Assembly: GCA_029058705.1 (NCBI GenBank)
Contig: JAIDXA010000258.1
Coordinates: 1 to 15,034, forward strand
Length of the DNA stretch: 15,034 nt
Reading direction: 5' to 3'
Source of the DNA: Paramuribaculum sp.
Lineage (GTDB): Bacteria; Bacteroidota; Bacteroidia; Bacteroidales; Muribaculaceae
Shown here one piece after another: positions 13,008-15,034 of this stretch. The translations under genes and the position numbers were made by a program. The notes beneath the pieces are model-generated. The model was given only the letters and a program-made list of their open reading frames with translations, did no database searches and had not been told where the DNA came from. The number at the start of each line of letters is the position of its first letter. The stretch's first letter is position 1.

Positions 13008-14321
13008 ATGCTTCGTTTGAAACTTTTTTTTATCCTTGCGGTTTCCGGTTGCCTCATTTCATTGGCGGAGAGGCCGGAGATGGATCCGGCGCGATTCAAT
13101 GTCGCCAGTTACAATCTGCGTCAGGCAAACCACAGCGACTCTGTAGCGGGAAACGGCTGGGGCCGGAGATTGCCATGGATAGCGGATCTTGTCAGGTTTC
13201 ATGATTTTGAGATTTTCGGAACTCAGGAAGGATTCCGGCATCAGCTCGACAGTCTGGTGAAACATATGCCCGGCTACGCTTATACAGGGGTCGGTCGTGA
13301 AGACGGTGTTGCCGAAGGAGAGCATTCCGCGATCTTTTACCGCACGGACCTTTTTGAGCTCCTTGACAGTGGCGATTTCTGGCTGTCGGAAACTCCTGAT
13401 GTTCCTGGACGGCTTGGATGGGATGCAGTCTGTCCGCGCATATGTTCGTGGGGAAAGTTCTATCACTATCCATCCGGACAGGTTTTTGTTTTCATGAATC
13501 TCCATATGGATCATGTCGGGAAACAGGCCCGTATAGAAAGCGCCAGACTCGTCAAGAAGCGTATCGCCGAAGTTGCCGGAGGTGCGCCCGCTTTTGTGAC
13601 CGGAGACTTTAACGTGGACCAGACCCACCAGTCCTATCGGACTATGCTTGGCAACGGAGATATGAATGATTCCTTTGAGGTTGCAGAGGTCAGATATGCA
13701 CCCAACGGAACGTTCAACGGCTATCATACGGATGGGTTCAGCACATCGCGCATAGATCATGTGTTCATAACCCCTGGTGTAAGGGTCGAACGCTACGGAG
13801 TGCTGACGGATACCTACCGCACGGATGATGCTTCCGGCGAGGCGGCTGACCTCCGCGATGCTCCGGGCGAGATCGAATCCAGAACCTTCACTCCCCGCGT
13901 TCCGTCGGATCATTATCCGGTGATGATAGTGGCCTCTCTGCCGAAACCGGAAGATCCCGGATCGTTGCGGCGAATCTATGACCGGATCTCGGCATTAGAC
14001 AAAATGACTGTCTTTAAAAAAGGTGACGGGATTTTTGAGAATATCGGCCTCAAAAACATCAAGGGCGAAGCCGCCGTAGGGCCGAACGCCGGCCAGCGGG
14101 CGAAGCTGCTTGAGGCTGTAGCGGCGATTCCATCGGATCTGGTTGTATTCAACAGGGAAGACGATGGACATAACATAAGCCGGTGCTATTTCCGTCCGGT
14201 TTCGCCTGACAGCGATGAGGGTGAGGCTCTTGTCGTTGTCGTAGGCCATGGGACGGCTGACACAGTCATTGGATTTGTCCCGAGAATCAAGCGGGCGAAA
14301 CTCATGTCGTCGCTGAAGTAA
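13008..14321 (+). CDS. Exported endonuclease/exonuclease/phosphatase-family protein with extra C-terminal region
   Basis: A 437-residue protein with an N-terminal export signal: LRLKLFFILAVSGC fits a lipobox (VSGC, Cys15), though a signal peptidase I site after SLA (18-20) is an alternative. The EEP domain (about 29-311) carries the family's metal and catalytic motifs: SYNLR (Asn36), GTQEG (Glu74), NLHMDH (His166, Asp168), GDFN (Asp200, Asn202), RIDHVF (Asp250, His251) and SDHYP (Asp301, His302). The family cleaves phosphodiesters in nucleic acids, lipids or sugars; the substrate here is unknown. Residues 315-437 form an extra region not needed for EEP activity; I do not recognise it firmly, with only a faint likeness to DUF4252-type repeats. 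It is divergent from the operon and convergent with tpx. Confidence 0.88.
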   Translation: MLRLKLFFILAVSGCLISLAERPEMDPARFNVASYNLRQANHSDSVAGNGWGRRLPWIADLVRFHDFEIFGTQEGFRHQLDSLVKHMPGYAYTGVGREDGVAEGEHSAIFYRTDLFELLDSGDFWLSETPDVPGRLGWDAVCPRICSWGKFYHYPSGQVFVFMNLHMDHVGKQARIESARLVKKRIAEVAGGAPAFVTGDFNVDQTHQSYRTMLGNGDMNDSFEVAEVRYAPNGTFNGYHTDGFSTSRIDHVFITPGVRVERYGVLTDTYRTDDASGEAADLRDAPGEIESRTFTPRVPSDHYPVMIVASLPKPEDPGSLRRIYDRISALDKMTVFKKGDGIFENIGLKNIKGEAAVGPNAGQRAKLLEAVAAIPSDLVVFNREDDGHNISRCYFRPVSPDSDEGEALVVVVGHGTADTVIGFVPRIKRAKLMSSLK

Positions 14322-14361
14322 GATAAAGGATAACACAGTTTCTTAAATCAGATCTGTACAG

Positions 14362-14421
14362 AAAACAAAGCATGTCATGACAGCTTTCCCGTCAGGGAGA
14401 CGTCATGACATGCTTTGTTTT
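14362..14421. terminator. Bidirectional intrinsic terminator between the EEP gene and tpx
   Basis: A perfect 20-bp inverted repeat: left arm 14362-14381 (AAAACAAAGCATGTCATGAC) and right arm 14402-14421. The 20-nt centre can extend the hairpin with TCCC (14387-14390) pairing GGGA (14395-14398) around a GTCA loop. The arm ends are A-rich on the left and T-rich on the right, so RNA from either strand ends in a U-rich tract. The position, between two convergent stops (14321 and 14431), is what a shared terminator requires. The self-complementary GTCATGAC inside each arm makes it unusually regular. Confidence 0.85.
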
Positions 14422-14430
14422 GTCCGGAAG

Positions 14431-14940
14431 TCAGAATTTGCCTGTCAGGACATTAATGGCGGCCTCGTAGTCAGGTTCGTCTGTGATTTCATTGACGAGG
14501 TCGCGATATTTTACGGTTCCGTCAGATCCGATGATAATGACGGCACGGGTGAGCAGTCCGGCCAACGGTCCGTCAACGAGCATCACACCATATTTCTCAC
14601 CAAACATAGGCGACCGGAATGCGGAAGCCGGAATGACATTCTCAAGCCCTTCGATTGTGCAGAAGCGGGACATGGCGAATGGCAGATCTTCTGACACGCA
14701 GACAACCGCGGTGTTGTCGAGATTGCCTGCCATTTCGTTGAAACGGCGTACGCTGCGCGCGCAAACATCAGTGTCAAGGCTCGGAAAAATATTCAACACG
14801 ATTGTCTTGCCCTTGAAGTCGTCGGAAGATACTGTTGACAGGTCAGCGGCAGTCAGATTGAATTCGGGCGCCTTGGATCCGGCTGCCGGGACTGTTCCGT
14901 AGGTGTGGCAGGGGATGCCTTTGAAGTGAACGGTTTCCAT
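14431..14940 (-). CDS. tpx: Thiol peroxidase (atypical 2-Cys peroxiredoxin)
   Basis: A 169-residue peroxiredoxin that reduces hydrogen peroxide and alkyl or lipid hydroperoxides using thioredoxin. Tpx landmarks: METVHFKGIPCHTYG at the start, PSLDTDVCARSVRRFNE (53-69) with peroxidatic Cys60, the resolving Cys94 in SRFCTIEGLENV, and LTRAVIIIG (130-138). Cys60 and Cys94 align with Cys61 and Cys95 of E. coli Tpx. The ATG at 14940 gives the standard length; an in-frame ATG at 15006 would add 22 residues of non-family sequence and is rejected. No TAnnTTTG promoter was found in the 94 nt available upstream, so the promoter may be weak, regulator-dependent or outside the window. It ends next to the shared terminator. 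Confidence 0.95.
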   Translation of the reverse strand: METVHFKGIPCHTYGTVPAAGSKAPEFNLTAADLSTVSSDDFKGKTIVLNIFPSLDTDVCARSVRRFNEMAGNLDNTAVVCVSEDLPFAMSRFCTIEGLENVIPASAFRSPMFGEKYGVMLVDGPLAGLLTRAVIIIGSDGTVKYRDLVNEITDEPDYEAAINVLTGKF

Positions 14941-15034
14941 AGAAGTTATTATTTCATTTTGATTATCAGTTGTTTTTTGATGATACTGTTGACATTTTAC
15001 ATTCATCTGTACCTGCGATATAAGAGTAATTTTT

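Noticed and set aside
13059..13913. 284-codon open frame antisense to the EEP gene
   Set aside because: It mirrors a gene with intact EEP motifs in the other strand; its own translation shows no family pattern.
14941..15006. 22-codon extension of tpx (ATG at 15006)
   Set aside because: Tpx proteins begin at METVxFKG; the extension is Gln/Asn/Lys-rich and unlike the family, with AT-rich leader composition.

Overview
The window looks like a chromosomal segment of a Bacteroidales bacterium. A Muribaculaceae-type genome is my guess; the order is better supported than the family. The main evidence is the promoters: four gene starts are preceded by the Bacteroidetes sigma factor signature (a TTTG-like -33 box, 19-20 nt, then a TAnnTTTG-like -7 box). 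Shine-Dalgarno sites are not evident, and the proteins read as Bacteroidetes-type. No mobile elements, CRISPR arrays or phage genes were seen. Coding density is high. The longest gap between genes is 186 nt (12822-13007), so no stretch over 300 nt lacks a gene.

Layout. Positions 1-60 (minus strand) hold a class II tRNA-Ser(GGA) cut by the window edge, with its promoter. Positions 183-1828 (minus) hold folP and cdaA (dihydropteroate synthase and c-di-AMP synthase) with overlapping stop and start codons. A back-to-back promoter pair separates folP from a plus-strand nitroreductase (1954-2754). The 3' end of the nitroreductase gene overlaps a convergent acyltransferase gene by 78 nt.

The centre, 12821 down to 3734 (minus), is the notable part. 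It is one tightly packed operon: FHA protein, a 27-residue membrane peptide, a PP2C phosphatase with one membrane anchor, a 1394-residue SEDS (RodA/FtsW) plus class B penicillin-binding protein fusion, a second FHA protein, and a eukaryotic-type Ser/Thr kinase. The content and order match the actinobacterial fhaA-fhaB-pstP-rodA-pbpA-pknA-pknB operon. Here, however, the glycan polymerase and transpeptidase are one polypeptide, the kinase is soluble and lacks PASTA domains, and a periplasmic beta-rich domain is grafted onto the synthase. The simplest reading is a self-contained peptidoglycan synthase under Ser/Thr phosphorylation control: the kinase writes, the FHA proteins read, the PP2C erases, and the SEDS-PBP fusion is the output or sensor. 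The membrane acyltransferase 40 nt downstream may be its last gene.

On the right, 13008-14321 (plus) encodes an exported endonuclease/exonuclease/phosphatase-family protein, diverging from the operon. It converges on tpx (thiol peroxidase, 14431-14940, minus) across a bidirectional terminator with 20-bp perfect arms.
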